A stretch of 64,000 nucleotides of DNA from Pedobacter sp. MC2016-15 (GTDB lineage Bacteria; Bacteroidota; Bacteroidia; Sphingobacteriales; Sphingobacteriaceae): assembly GCF_026239695.1 (NCBI RefSeq), contig NZ_JAPIVS010000002.1, positions 372,001-436,000 on the forward strand. The letters are read 5' to 3'. The position numbers and the translations under genes are program-made. Below the pieces are notes generated by a model. The model did no database searches, was not told where the DNA came from, and worked only from the letters and a program-made list of their open reading frames with translations. This document shows positions 1 through 9,939 of this stretch, piece by piece (the first letter of the stretch is position 1; each line of letters begins with the position of its first letter).

Positions 1-1395
1 AATGTTGATGTAAATGTAGGATTTGATGCCGACCTTAATATGATTGGCAGCAATGTGCGCAAGGTATTTCGGCTGGGATCTGGCAAAACGTTTAGCCTTG
101 AACCAAAAAAACTGCCCGACAGTATCAGGTACCTGGTATACAGCCCCAATGATGGCCGGCCGCTGCGGATTTCCCTGCCCAGCCTCAATGGTGATATGCG
201 CATCAAGTTTAAAATTGAAGATGAGGTGGCTGCCAGAAGACGCAGCAATGCACTAAGCGAATTGCAGGCAGATACGGTGAAGCTCATCAATGATGGCGAC
301 TTCAACGTGCTCGAAGCTGCAGCCAAGGAAATGAGTCAGCTGGATATCCCTCTCGATCAGCGGGTTTCCAAAGCTACCCTGGATACGCTGCTCCGTGCAG
401 AATTGCTTAATAAAAATATCCGGCTGGATTATGATTTCTGGCTTAAAAGTGTCGCACATGATACAGTGCTGTTTAGTAAGGTTGCGTATGTTAAAGGTGA
501 AATATTACCCGCAAATACGTTTAAAACTACGCTATTCAGCAATGACGTGATCCGGGACCCGGGAATGCTCTATATCAATTTTCCCGATCGGGAGTATTTG
601 CTTTTCAGTAACCTGAAAGTGACCATGGCTTCCTCTGCTGCCTTGCTGCTCGTGCTGATCTCTATCTTCTCCTACACGCTGTACGCAATCCTGAGACAGA
701 AAAAGATCTCCGAAATGAAAACAGACTTTATCAACAACATGACCCACGAATTTAAAACGCCGGTTTCTACGATCATGATTGCCAGTGAAGCGCTGAGAGA
801 TCCGGAGATTTTGGACGATAAAGCACGTATAGGACGTTTGGCAGGAATTATCTACGATGAAAATGTACGCCTGGGTAATCATATCGAGCGGGTGCTGAGT
901 ATCGCCAGACTGGAGAAAAAAGAGCTGAAGCTGGAAGAAGAAGAGGTGGATGTAAATGCACTGGTGGCTGCGGTGACGGATAGCATGAGCCTTCAGCTGC
1001 AAAAGAAAGATGCTGAGGTTATACTCCAGCTTGATGCGGCACATCCGGTAGTGAAGGGCGATGAGCTGCACCTTTCCAATGTTATCTATAACCTGATAGA
1101 TAACGCCAATAAATACAGTATAAATGCACCCAGAATTACCATCCGTACCAGAAATTCAGGTAAAAATCTCGTAATAGAGATAGAGGATGAAGGCATCGGG
1201 ATGACCAAGGAACAGAGTAAGCGTGCGTTCGATCAGTTTTACAGGGTGCCTACGGGTAACCTTCATGATGTCAAAGGATTTGGACTGGGACTTAACTATG
1301 TGATGGATATCGTCACACAAATGAACGGGCATATCAAGCTGCGCAGTGAGAAGGATAAAGGAACACTTTTTGAAATAATTATACCCCTGAATTAA
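1..1395 (+). CDS. Sensor histidine kinase, 5' end outside the window
   Basis: This is the C-terminal part of a membrane-bound two-component sensor kinase. The reading frame is open from base 1 with no start codon needed, so the gene begins upstream of the window. Visible parts in order are the end of a probably periplasmic sensor region, one transmembrane helix (codons at about 619-693), an H-box MTHEFKTP whose phospho-accepting His codon is at 745-747, and a GHKL ATPase domain with N-box (NLIDNANKYS), G1 (DEGIGM) and G2 (GFGLGL) motifs. It should autophosphorylate and pass phosphate to the regulator that starts one base after its stop codon. The signal it senses cannot be read from this fragment. 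Confidence 0.93.
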   Translation, partial: NVDVNVGFDADLNMIGSNVRKVFRLGSGKTFSLEPKKLPDSIRYLVYSPNDGRPLRISLPSLNGDMRIKFKIEDEVAARRRSNALSELQADTVKLINDGDFNVLEAAAKEMSQLDIPLDQRVSKATLDTLLRAELLNKNIRLDYDFWLKSVAHDTVLFSKVAYVKGEILPANTFKTTLFSNDVIRDPGMLYINFPDREYLLFSNLKVTMASSAALLLVLISIFSYTLYAILRQKKISEMKTDFINNMTHEFKTPVSTIMIASEALRDPEILDDKARIGRLAGIIYDENVRLGNHIERVLSIARLEKKELKLEEEEVDVNALVAAVTDSMSLQLQKKDAEVILQLDAAHPVVKGDELHLSNVIYNLIDNANKYSINAPRITIRTRNSGKNLVIEIEDEGIGMTKEQSKRAFDQFYRVPTGNLHDVKGFGLGLNYVMDIVTQMNGHIKLRSEKDKGTLFEIIIPLN

Positions 1396-1396
1396 A

Positions 1397-2092
1397 ATGA
1401 AGAAAATTCTATTGGTCGAAGATGATCCTAACTTAGGGATGCTTTTGCAGGATTATTTACAATTGAAAGGCAAGTTTGAGATTGTTTTATGTGTAGACGG
1501 TGAAGAAGGTCTGCGTGCATTTAACAAGCAGAACTTCGATCTTTGCATCCTGGATGTGATGATGCCAAAGAAAGATGGCTTTGCCCTGGGTAAAGAAATC
1601 CGTAAGATGAATGAAAGTGTGCCTATCATCTTTGCTACGGCAAAGGCGATGATGGAAGACAAAGCTTCGGCCTATGACCTGGGGGGCGATGACTATATCA
1701 CCAAGCCTTTCCGTATCGAGGAGCTGCTGCTGCGAATCAATGCCCTGCTTAAACGCGCATCGGTTAAAGAAGTGAAGCCTGTGGAGCCAGTACAGAGCCA
1801 GTTTCAGATCGGTAATTATACCTTCGACTATACTACACAGATGATCCAGCATAACGGACAGCAGCAAAAGCTCTCCACCAAGGAAGCAGAACTGCTGCAG
1901 TTGCTTTGCCTCAAACAAAATGCGGTGCTGACAAGGGAAGAAGCTTTGCTGAGCATCTGGCATGACGACAATTATTTCAATGGCAGAAGCATGGATGTTT
2001 TCCTCAGCAAGTTGCGGAAATACCTGAAAGAAGATCCCAAAGTAGAGATCCTGAACGTACACGGAAAAGGATATAAGTTACTGGTAAATTAA
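1397..2092 (+). CDS. OmpR-family response regulator
   Basis: This is a 231-residue DNA-binding response regulator and the cognate partner of the kinase just upstream; the ATG follows the kinase stop by one base, so the two are co-transcribed. The receiver domain (about 1-120) shows the acidic pair ED at 8-9, phospho-acceptor Asp53 in LDVMMPKKDG and the conserved Lys in YITKPF. The C-terminal part (about 135-231) is a winged-helix Trans_reg_C domain with the typical ending NVHGKGYKL. It resembles the RprY type common in Bacteroidota, but I cannot assign the regulon. Confidence 0.95.
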   Translation: MKKILLVEDDPNLGMLLQDYLQLKGKFEIVLCVDGEEGLRAFNKQNFDLCILDVMMPKKDGFALGKEIRKMNESVPIIFATAKAMMEDKASAYDLGGDDYITKPFRIEELLLRINALLKRASVKEVKPVEPVQSQFQIGNYTFDYTTQMIQHNGQQQKLSTKEAELLQLLCLKQNAVLTREEALLSIWHDDNYFNGRSMDVFLSKLRKYLKEDPKVEILNVHGKGYKLLVN

Positions 2093-2166
2093 CAAATTAC
2101 ACTTATTATTTTTGTTTAGTGATGGATGATTAATTTTATATATAATTAGTTTGTTCCAATCTTTAG

Positions 2167-2174
2167 TACCTTTG
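2167..2174 (+). promoter_or_regulatory. -7 promoter element of the helicase gene
   Basis: TACCTTTG matches the Bacteroidota -7 consensus TAnnTTTG. It lies 20 bases before the ATG at 2195, which would give a leader of about 17 nt. A well-spaced -33 TTTG is not seen; the nearest (2150-2153) is only 13 bases upstream. Confidence 0.5.
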
Positions 2175-2194
2175 CTGCAAAACTGTTGCAAAAT

Positions 2195-4471
2195 ATGTCT
2201 GAATACAACCCCGCTGAGATTGCTGCAAGATTCATCAATTATACCTCCCGGCACATTTTCCTGACCGGAAAGGCCGGAACCGGGAAGACTACCTTCCTGA
2301 GGAACCTGATAGAACTGACGCACAAAAAAGCCGTGATTGCCGCACCTACAGGGATTGCTGCAATTAATGCCGCAGGGGTAACCATTCATTCACTTTTTCA
2401 GCTACCCTTTGGCACTTACCTCCCAAAACAGCCCACGGCAGAACATCCCAACCAGCAATACAATACTCCAAGGTCTATTGTCCGCCATCTGCAGATGACG
2501 AGTACCAAAAGGAGGATCTTTCTGGATCTCGAACTGCTGATCATTGATGAGGTGAGTATGCTTCGTGCAGATCTGCTGGATGCCATTGATATGGTGCTGC
2601 GGTATATCCGTAAGAACAATGCCAGCTTTGGTGGCGTTCAGGTTTTGTTTATTGGCGACCTCCATCAGCTTCCGCCGGTAGTGAAGTCTAATGAATGGCA
2701 GTTGCTGGGTGAGTTTTACAACAGTGTTTATTTCTTTGATGCCCATGCCTTGCAGCAAAGTCCACCGGTTTATATAGAATTGGAAAAGATTTACCGCCAG
2801 GCAGATTCGGTATTTATCAACCTGCTGAACAATCTGCGCAATAATGAAATTACTCCCGGCGATGTAGCCTTGCTCGAGCAATATTACAAAGCGGACTTTG
2901 TGCCTGCAAAAGAAGAAAAATATATCACGCTGACCACACATAACCAGCGCGCAGATACCTTAAATAAAAAAAGCCTGGATGATCTTGATGGGGTATCTTA
3001 TCTTTTCCAGGCTACGATAGAGGATGAGTTTTCTGAAAGCTCTTTCCCGGCAGAGCGAATCCTGGAACTGAAGCTGGGCGCCCAGATTATGTTCATCAAG
3101 AATGATCAGAGTGGCGAACGCAGGTTCTTCAACGGAAAAATTGCAACGGTAATAAATCTGAAGCCTGACCAGATCGAGGTAGAAACCGAAGGAGAAAGGG
3201 AGCGGATTATCCTGGAGAAGTATACCTGGAAAAATATCAAGTATACCAATCATAAAGTGACCAATGAGATTGAAGAGGAGGTGATAGGCAAGTTTATTCA
3301 GTATCCGATCAAACTGGCCTGGGCCATTACCGTGCACAAAAGCCAGGGACTCACTTTCGATAAGGCGATCATAGACATCGGTAATGCCTTTGCCCCTGGG
3401 CAGATTTATGTTGCGCTTTCGCGTCTTCGTTCGCTCGACGGGCTGGTGCTGACCTCACAGATCTCAAAAACGGGAATCAGACAGGATCAGAATGTTTCAC
3501 ATTTCTCTAAAAACAAGCAGCAGGAAGAGGAGCTTAAAATCCAGATCAAAGCTGAAAGTGAAGCTTTTCTCAGAAGCTATCTGTTACAGTGTTTCGACCT
3601 TACGCCGCTTGATAATTATGTATATGAACATGTGCATTCTTATAGTAAGGATATCAATAAGTCCGCCAAACAGAAACACGTGAAGTGGGCTCAGGCACTG
3701 CTCAAAGAACTGAGTGAAATCAAGGCCAATGCCAGTAAGTTTCTTGCCCAGATCCAACGCCTCAGCTATGACCAGACGCCTGAAGGTTTATCTGCCATGC
3801 TGCTCAGAACTACGGCAGCGGAGAATTATTTCAATCCTTTGCTGCTAGATCTCTCCAAGCGGATTTTTGAAAGGATGGAGCTGGTAAAGCAGGATAAACA
3901 GGTGACGGCATTTCTCACCGAGCTGCTGGAGATGGAATCGCTGTTCTATGAACAGTTCAAGAAGATCAGAAAGGCTACAGCTTTGCTGCAATCCACCATC
4001 AACGGAACGGAATTTACGAAATCTGATGTCGGGCTGCTCTTAAACCAGTCGGAGCGTGAGGCTCAGATGAAAAAGGTTTTTGCTATGCCCAATAAGCTTG
4101 ACTTTACCGCCAAAAAGGAAAAACCCAAAAAGGCGGCGGTGGCAAAGGCTCCCAAAGCCCCGAAACCCCCAAAGGAAGATACGAAGGAGGTCTCGCTGGA
4201 ACTGTTCCGCAAAGGAAGGAGTATAGCTGAAATTGCAACGCTCCGCAATATGGTTGTAGGGACTATCGAAACGCATCTGGCACATTATGTTGCCCGTCAG
4301 GAGCTTGATGCCAAAGATATTCTCGGTAAGAAAAAGCTGAGTAAAATCCTCGAAGCAATCAATGAGCTTAAAACTGTCAACCTAAATCCCTTGCGTACAC
4401 ATCTGGGAACCAGTGTCTCCTTCGGCGAAATTAAGATCGGCATTGCAGCACATCTTGCCGGCGAAAGTTAG
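2195..4471 (+). CDS. Pif1/RecD-like DNA helicase with C-terminal HTH domain
   Basis: This is a superfamily-1 DNA helicase. The N-terminal half carries Walker A (GKAGTGKTTF, about residues 25-35), Walker B (LLIIDEVSML) and, further on, the late motif ITVHKSQGLTFDKAIIDIG of the Pif1/RecD group. The C-terminal quarter has a lysine/proline-rich linker (KKEKPKKAAVAKAPKAPK) followed by a helix-turn-helix-like segment (ELFRKGRSIAEIATLRNM) of the kind appended to RecQ-type helicases. An in-frame TTG at 2186 is possible, but ATG 2195 is preferred because it follows the -7 element at normal distance. The protein is 758 residues. It likely acts in replication or repair; its substrate is not readable from sequence. 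It converges on dapF with only three bases between the stop codons. Confidence 0.9.
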   Translation: MSEYNPAEIAARFINYTSRHIFLTGKAGTGKTTFLRNLIELTHKKAVIAAPTGIAAINAAGVTIHSLFQLPFGTYLPKQPTAEHPNQQYNTPRSIVRHLQMTSTKRRIFLDLELLIIDEVSMLRADLLDAIDMVLRYIRKNNASFGGVQVLFIGDLHQLPPVVKSNEWQLLGEFYNSVYFFDAHALQQSPPVYIELEKIYRQADSVFINLLNNLRNNEITPGDVALLEQYYKADFVPAKEEKYITLTTHNQRADTLNKKSLDDLDGVSYLFQATIEDEFSESSFPAERILELKLGAQIMFIKNDQSGERRFFNGKIATVINLKPDQIEVETEGERERIILEKYTWKNIKYTNHKVTNEIEEEVIGKFIQYPIKLAWAITVHKSQGLTFDKAIIDIGNAFAPGQIYVALSRLRSLDGLVLTSQISKTGIRQDQNVSHFSKNKQQEEELKIQIKAESEAFLRSYLLQCFDLTPLDNYVYEHVHSYSKDINKSAKQKHVKWAQALLKELSEIKANASKFLAQIQRLSYDQTPEGLSAMLLRTTAAENYFNPLLLDLSKRIFERMELVKQDKQVTAFLTELLEMESLFYEQFKKIRKATALLQSTINGTEFTKSDVGLLLNQSEREAQMKKVFAMPNKLDFTAKKEKPKKAAVAKAPKAPKPPKEDTKEVSLELFRKGRSIAEIATLRNMVVGTIETHLAHYVARQELDAKDILGKKKLSKILEAINELKTVNLNPLRTHLGTSVSFGEIKIGIAAHLAGES

Positions 4472-4474
4472 ACG

Positions 4475-5287
4475 CTAGAGTTTTACGTCACCCTCAAAAA
4501 CAAGCTCGGCAGGGCCGCACAAAAAGATGTTGCTAAAATCTTTGCCGTCGTAATCAAACTCGATACGGAGCTTGCCACCCAGCACGGTGATGTCCGTTTT
4601 TAAACTCCCTTTGTGGTCTTTTGCTTTAGCCATAGCGAGTGCTACTGCTGTAACTCCTGTACCACAGGCAAAAGTTTCATCCTCCACACCACGTTCAAAA
4701 GTGCGTACAAAAAGATGATCGCCTTTATCTTCCACAAAATTCACATTGATCCCTTCAGCTTTATAGGTGGCATTGTTGCGGATGGCTTTTCCCAGGCTGA
4801 ACACATCCATATCTTTCAAGTCTGTAACCTGATCTACATAATGAGGTGAGCCGGTATTCAGTACATAAGCTGAGCCGTCGTTTGCAATATCTTTAACGTC
4901 AATCATCTGCAGTTCAACCCAGTTGCCTTCTTCAGAGATCTTGGCATAGTGCGGGCCGTCAACTGCCAGAAAGTTAGTTTCTCTGTCAATAATTCCTAAC
5001 TCTTTCGCAAAGGCTACAATGCATCTGCCGCCATTGCCGCACATGCTTCCCAGGTTCCCGTCAGCATTGAAATAAAGCATCTCGAAATCATAGTCCGGGT
5101 GGTCCTGTAGCAACATCAAACCATCGCTTCCAATGCCAAAACGCCTGTCACACAACTGCAGCACATTTTTGTTATCTTTATATTGGAAATTCAGTGAGCG
5201 GTTATCAATAAGAACAAAGTCATTGCCTGCTCCCTGATATTTATAAAAATGTGTCTGTTGCTCGTCTGAAGGGTGATTTTTTAACAT
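4475..5287 (-). CDS. dapF: Diaminopimelate epimerase
   Basis: This enzyme converts LL- to meso-diaminopimelate in lysine and peptidoglycan synthesis. At 270 residues it has normal length. Both catalytic cysteines are present, the first in MCGNGGRC and the second in FACGTGVTAVA, and the N-terminal signature YQGAGNDFVLID is intact. The N-terminus carries about 12 extra residues before FYKYQGAGNDF compared with typical family members; no later Met is available, so the ATG at 5287 is used. It is transcribed alone, away from the HtrA gene. Confidence 0.97.
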   Translation of the reverse strand: MLKNHPSDEQQTHFYKYQGAGNDFVLIDNRSLNFQYKDNKNVLQLCDRRFGIGSDGLMLLQDHPDYDFEMLYFNADGNLGSMCGNGGRCIVAFAKELGIIDRETNFLAVDGPHYAKISEEGNWVELQMIDVKDIANDGSAYVLNTGSPHYVDQVTDLKDMDVFSLGKAIRNNATYKAEGINVNFVEDKGDHLFVRTFERGVEDETFACGTGVTAVALAMAKAKDHKGSLKTDITVLGGKLRIEFDYDGKDFSNIFLCGPAELVFEGDVKL

Positions 5288-5488
5288 TTTTTAACAATTT
5301 ATGTGATGTTGTAGTGATACAAATATCGGTGTAATGGTATTAAATTTGAATATAATCAAACGAATTTAACAAATGATACCTTGAAATGACATAAAGGGCT
5401 CCAGCAGCATTAAACCAAAGCAGGCAAAATACAGTCAAATAAAGGAATCACATTAGGTCTAGCACAAAAAAATAATATACACACACAC
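5288..5488. other. Divergent intergenic region dapF / htrA
   Basis: This AT-rich stretch must hold the promoters of both genes. Toward dapF there is GATATTTG (minus strand), one mismatch from TAnnTTTG. Toward the protease the leader is A/C rich (repeated ACAC before the ATG). No clear terminator, operator or small gene is seen. Confidence 0.4.
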
Positions 5489-7030
5489 ATGAAAAAAATA
5501 GCATTGATAGTTTTAGCTGCATTCATCGGAGGTGCAGCAGCCATTGGAGGTTATAAAATGCTGGAAAATAAATCCAGCGATCTGACGCTGACCGAAAAGC
5601 AGAATCTTCTTTTCGCCAGCAACCCCAGCACTACTGCATCCACAGGTTTGCCGGATTTCGTTCAGGCATCTGCGGCAGTGTCTCCCGCAGTAGTACACAT
5701 CAAAACGACATTCAGTTCCGGCGGTTCAGGCGAGAGCTCATCTCCAATGGATATGATGGAAGAGTTCTTCGGTGGCGGAAGCCGCGGCAGAAGATCAAGA
5801 GTGCCCAGAGCGGCATCAGGATCAGGCGTAATCCTTACACCTGACGGTTACATTGTAACCAACAATCACGTGGTAGAAAACGCAGAGAAGATCCAGGTTA
5901 TTCTCTCTGACAGAAGAAAAGTGCAGGCCAAAGTTATTGGCAGGGATTCCAATACGGACCTTGCCTTGATCAAAGTTGATGCTACTGATCTTCCGGTAGT
6001 GAAAATGGGTAACTCTGACAACGTTCAGGTAGGTGAATGGGTACTTGCTGTAGGATTCCCTCTGGATCTGCAAACTACTGTTACTGCGGGTATCGTAAGT
6101 GCAAAATCCCGTCAGATTGGTATCCTCGGCAGAGAAAGACAACAGCCTACAGAAGAAGAATATGAGGAATATCAGCGTACAGGAAAAATCCCTGTGAGAA
6201 GCGGTAACCCTGCAATTGAATCTTACATCCAGACTGATGCGGCAATTAACCCTGGAAACAGCGGTGGTGCATTGGTAAATGCAAATGGTGAACTTGTAGG
6301 TATTAACTCCGCCATTGCTTCACAAACTGGTACCAATGAAGGTTATGGTTTCGCCATTCCTGTAAACCTGGCCAAAAAGATCCTTGAGGATTTCAAAAAA
6401 TATGGCAGTGTAAAACGCGGATATGTGGGCGTTACTTTCCAGGAGCTGAATGCTGATGTGGCAGAGGAGCTCAAAATTGATGACGTAAGCGGATTATATG
6501 TAAGTGATGTGCTGCCAAATGGCGGTGCTGCTGCAGCAGGTATCAAAAAAGGTGATATCATCAAAAAGGTTGACGGTAAGGAAGTATTCAACTCACCAGA
6601 CCTGCAGGAAAAAATCGGGCGTATGAGCCCTGGCGATAAGGTTGCATTATCTGTAGCCAGAGATGGAAAACTACAGAATGTTAATGTAACACTGAAAGGT
6701 GATGCCAGCATTGGTGTAAAACCTAAGCCTGTTCTTGCTGCAAGAACGACAGGTACTACACTGGATAAACTGGGGGCTACCTTTGCACCTGCATCGGCTG
6801 CTACTAAAGCAAAGTTCGGTGCCAAAAGTGGTGTAGTCGTAACGGCTGTGGAAGAAGGAAAGCTTTTTGATTCCTTCGATATCAGAAGAGGACTGCTGGT
6901 GACAGCAGTAAACGGTAAACCTGTAAACAGCTCTAAAGATGTGGAGGCAGCATTGCCGACTTCAAGAAACGGGAAAACTACAATCTCAGGAATAGGTCCT
7001 AACGGAAACTATACTTTCAGTTTCAACTAA
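5489..7030 (+). CDS. HtrA/DegP-family periplasmic serine protease
   Basis: This is a 513-residue trypsin-like envelope quality-control protease. An N-terminal hydrophobic segment (about 4-22) is a signal peptide or anchor. The catalytic triad is visible: His127 in TNNHVVENA, Asp157 in NTDLALIKV and Ser258 in NPGNSGGALV. Two PDZ-like regions follow, the first at about 310-400 (RGYVGVTFQEL onward) and the second at about 420-510. A glycine/serine and arginine-rich loop (about 78-105) precedes the protease core. It would degrade or refold damaged periplasmic proteins. A strong terminator follows, so it appears monocistronic. Confidence 0.95.
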   Translation: MKKIALIVLAAFIGGAAAIGGYKMLENKSSDLTLTEKQNLLFASNPSTTASTGLPDFVQASAAVSPAVVHIKTTFSSGGSGESSSPMDMMEEFFGGGSRGRRSRVPRAASGSGVILTPDGYIVTNNHVVENAEKIQVILSDRRKVQAKVIGRDSNTDLALIKVDATDLPVVKMGNSDNVQVGEWVLAVGFPLDLQTTVTAGIVSAKSRQIGILGRERQQPTEEEYEEYQRTGKIPVRSGNPAIESYIQTDAAINPGNSGGALVNANGELVGINSAIASQTGTNEGYGFAIPVNLAKKILEDFKKYGSVKRGYVGVTFQELNADVAEELKIDDVSGLYVSDVLPNGGAAAAGIKKGDIIKKVDGKEVFNSPDLQEKIGRMSPGDKVALSVARDGKLQNVNVTLKGDASIGVKPKPVLAARTTGTTLDKLGATFAPASAATKAKFGAKSGVVVTAVEEGKLFDSFDIRRGLLVTAVNGKPVNSSKDVEAALPTSRNGKTTISGIGPNGNYTFSFN

Positions 7031-7054
7031 CATTATAAATTAAATATCCATTAA

Positions 7055-7085
7055 GGGGCAATGAAAATTGCCCCTTTTTTTGTTT
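7055..7085 (+). terminator. Rho-independent terminator after htrA
   Basis: A perfect 8-bp stem GGGGCAAT / ATTGCCCC with a GAAA loop is followed directly by a run of T (7075-7081). It lies 24 bases after the protease stop codon. Confidence 0.92.
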
Positions 7086-7192
7086 TAAGAGGGCCATAAT
7101 CATTTATTACACATTATGACGTAGAACGTTTCTAAATAGCTTTTTTATTACTAATAGATGATATTCGTGTTTAAATTAAGTCATTTATTAAA

Positions 7193-7200
7193 TACTTTTG
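7193..7200 (+). promoter_or_regulatory. -7 promoter element of the sdh operon
   Basis: TACTTTTG matches TAnnTTTG exactly; a TTTA at 7170-7173, 19 bases upstream, could be a weak -33 box. Because it lies inside the reading frame that could begin at ATG 7158, it argues that translation starts at 7230 instead. Confidence 0.65.
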
Positions 7201-7229
7201 CAGGAATAGAACTCAAATATAAAAATCTA

Positions 7230-7910
7230 ATGGCTAGTTTCGGAAACGCTTTTTCCTCATCTATAGGAAAAAAACTAATAATGGGTATCACCGGCCTGTT
7301 CCTAATTTTATTTCTCATCGTACACTGCTTTATCAATTCATTGATATTCCTGAATGACGGTGGTCTAATCTTTAACCTTGGTGCTCACTTTATGGCTACC
7401 AACTGGCTGATCAGAGGCTCAGAGGTTATCCTGATGCTGGGTCTCATTGTACACGCTGTACAAGGCCTTCGTCTGACTTTCCAAAACCAGGCAGCACGCC
7501 CGGTAAAGTATGCAGTGAACAATGGAAATGCAAACAGTAAATGGTACTCCCGTTCAATGGGCTTACTGGGTACTTTATTGCTGATCTTCCTTATCGTCCA
7601 CCTGTCTAACTTCTGGGTGGTATCGCGTTTCACTGGTATCCCTACTGAAGATGTAAATGGATTGGAAAACCTGTATGCTGTAATGCAGCAAACATTTCAG
7701 AATATCTGGATCGTCGTTTTATATGAATTGGCAATGGTTTCCCTGCTTTACCACTTACTGCACGGATTTGCTTCTGCATTCCAGACTTTAGGATGGAACC
7801 ACAGAAAATACAGTCCGCTGATTAAAGGTATCGGGGTATGGTATTCTATCATTATATCGTTGCTTTTTGCAGCCATGCCTGTAGCATTTTATACAGGTCT
7901 TATTAAATAA
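7230..7910 (+). CDS. sdhC: Succinate dehydrogenase cytochrome b subunit
   Basis: This is the membrane anchor of succinate:quinone oxidoreductase, 226 residues from the chosen start. Five hydrophobic helices are visible, and four carry histidines suited to haem ligation (IVHCF, LIVHAVQG, LIVHLSNF, YHLLHG), as in the dihaem, single-anchor-subunit enzymes that work with menaquinone. The N-terminus SSIGKKLIMGITGLFL is typical of the family. An upstream in-frame ATG at 7158 is rejected because the promoter element falls inside that extension. It is the first gene of the sdhCAB operon; the gap to sdhA is 26 bases. Confidence 0.94.
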   Translation: MASFGNAFSSSIGKKLIMGITGLFLILFLIVHCFINSLIFLNDGGLIFNLGAHFMATNWLIRGSEVILMLGLIVHAVQGLRLTFQNQAARPVKYAVNNGNANSKWYSRSMGLLGTLLLIFLIVHLSNFWVVSRFTGIPTEDVNGLENLYAVMQQTFQNIWIVVLYELAMVSLLYHLLHGFASAFQTLGWNHRKYSPLIKGIGVWYSIIISLLFAAMPVAFYTGLIK

Positions 7911-7936
7911 TTTCGAACGTATAACGCTAAAATAAA

Positions 7937-9916
7937 ATGGCAGATTTTAATGCAAATATACCGGAAGGGGAACTAACCGTAAAGTGGACTAAACTGAGGT
8001 CTTCAATGCCTCTGGTAAATCCGGCTAATAAAAGAAGTATAGAAATAGTAGTAGTAGGATCAGGACTGGCAGGTGCTTCGGCAGCAGCTACTCTGGCCGA
8101 AATGGGATATAAAGTAAAATGTTTTTGCTTCCAGGATTCTCCGAGAAGGGCGCACTCTATCGCAGCCCAGGGGGGTATCAACGCAGCAAAGAATTATCAG
8201 AATGATGGTGACAGCGTTTACCGTTTATTCTATGATACCATTAAAGGGGGCGACTACCGTGCCCGCGAAGCAAACGTTCACCGTCTGGCTGAAGTAAGTA
8301 CAAGTATCATCGACCAGTGTGTGGCGCAGGGTGTACCTCTGGCAAGGGAATATGGTGGATTACTGGATAACCGTTCATTTGGTGGTACCCAGGTTCAGCG
8401 TACTTTTTATGCTGCAGGACAAACAGGTCAGCAATTGCTTTTAGGTGCCTACAGTGCCCTGGAGCGTCAGATCGGTATGGGTAAGGTAGAAATGTTCACC
8501 CGTCATGAAATGCTTGAAGTGGTAGTGATCGAAGGTAAAGCGCGCGGTATCATCGCACGTAACCTTATCACCGGTGAACTGGAGCGTCATTTCGGTCACG
8601 CTGTATTACTTGGATCTGGTGGTTACGGAAACGTATTTTACCTGTCTACAAATGCAATGGGAAGTAACGTTACTGCCGCCTGGAAAGCGCACAAAAAAGG
8701 TGCATTCTTTGGTAACCCTTGCTTTACACAGATCCACCCTACGTGTATCCCTGTATCAGGGGATCACCAGTCTAAATTAACACTGATGTCTGAATCCCTT
8801 CGTAATGACGGAAGGATCTGGGTACCTAAGAAAAAAGACGATAACAGGAAAGCATCTGACATTCCTGAAGATGAAAGAGATTATTATCTGGAGCGCCGTT
8901 ACCCTGCTTTCGGTAACCTTGTACCACGTGACGTAGCTTCGAGAGCAGCTAAGGAACGTTGTGATGCAGGTTATGGTGTAGGTAACTCTAAACTGGCAGT
9001 TTATCTGGACTTTGCTGCCAATACAGAACGTTACGGTCGTATCGAAGCTACAAAACATAACATCCACAATCCTGATAAAGCAACTTGCGTACGTCTGGGA
9101 CTGGAAGTAATTAAAGAGAAATATGGTAACCTCTTCGATATGTACGCGCAGATTACTGGTGAGAACCCGTATGAAACTCCAATGCGTATCTATCCTGCGG
9201 TTCACTATACCATGGGCGGTCTTTGGGTAGATTATAACCTGATGACTACAATTCCTGGTTTATATGCATTAGGTGAAGCTAACTTCTCCGATCACGGTGC
9301 TAACCGCTTAGGGGCTTCTGCGTTGATGCAGGGACTTGCTGACGGTTACTTCGTAATTCCTTATACTATCGGTGCTTATCTTTCAAAAGAACTGGCTACA
9401 AAGCCAATTCCGCTGGATCACCCTGCTTTTGTTGAAGCTGAAGCGAGTGTTCGTGGTATCCTCGAGAAATTCATCAATATCAAAGGCACAAAATCGGTCG
9501 ACTTCTTCCATAAAAAACTGGGTCTGATCATGTGGGAGAAATGCGGAATGGCTCGTAATGCTCAGGGATTAACTGAAGCAATTGCAGAAATTCAGCAGCT
9601 GCGTAAAGACTTCTGGAGCGATGTTCGTGTACCAGGCAACATCAATGAATTCAATCCTGAGCTGGAGAAAGCTGGTCGTGTGGCCGACTTCATCGAGCTG
9701 GGTGAGCTGATGTGTATCGATGCACTCAACAGAAATGAATCATGCGGAGGTCACTTCAGGGAAGAATATCAAACTGAGGAAGGTGAAGCTTTGAGGGATG
9801 ATGAAAACTATGCATATGTTGCTGCATGGGAATTCAAGGAAGGTGTGAAGTTTGAACTCCATAAAGAGGAGCTTAAATTTGAAAACATCAAGATCGCACA
9901 AAGAAGTTATAAATAA
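7937..9916 (+). CDS. sdhA: Succinate dehydrogenase flavoprotein subunit
   Basis: This is the catalytic FAD subunit (659 residues) that oxidises succinate to fumarate. A Rossmann motif [10 protein letters not shown] lies at about 41-50. The FAD-linking His73 is in [13 protein letters not shown], and the substrate-site segments [10 protein letters not shown] and [11 protein letters not shown] are present. The length and sequence style match the Bacteroidota/epsilonproteobacterial type rather than the shorter E. coli SdhA. It lies between the membrane anchor and the iron-sulfur subunit in the same operon. Confidence 0.97.
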   Translation: MADFNANIPEGELTVKWTKLRSSMPLVNPANKRSIEIVVVGSGLAGASAAATLAEMGYKVKCFCFQDSPRRAHSIAAQGGINAAKNYQNDGDSVYRLFYDTIKGGDYRAREANVHRLAEVSTSIIDQCVAQGVPLAREYGGLLDNRSFGGTQVQRTFYAAGQTGQQLLLGAYSALERQIGMGKVEMFTRHEMLEVVVIEGKARGIIARNLITGELERHFGHAVLLGSGGYGNVFYLSTNAMGSNVTAAWKAHKKGAFFGNPCFTQIHPTCIPVSGDHQSKLTLMSESLRNDGRIWVPKKKDDNRKASDIPEDERDYYLERRYPAFGNLVPRDVASRAAKERCDAGYGVGNSKLAVYLDFAANTERYGRIEATKHNIHNPDKATCVRLGLEVIKEKYGNLFDMYAQITGENPYETPMRIYPAVHYTMGGLWVDYNLMTTIPGLYALGEANFSDHGANRLGASALMQGLADGYFVIPYTIGAYLSKELATKPIPLDHPAFVEAEASVRGILEKFINIKGTKSVDFFHKKLGLIMWEKCGMARNAQGLTEAIAEIQQLRKDFWSDVRVPGNINEFNPELEKAGRVADFIELGELMCIDALNRNESCGGHFREEYQTEEGEALRDDENYAYVAAWEFKEGVKFELHKEELKFENIKIAQRSYK

Positions 9917-9939
9917 TCTAGTACTAAAATATCCATACC

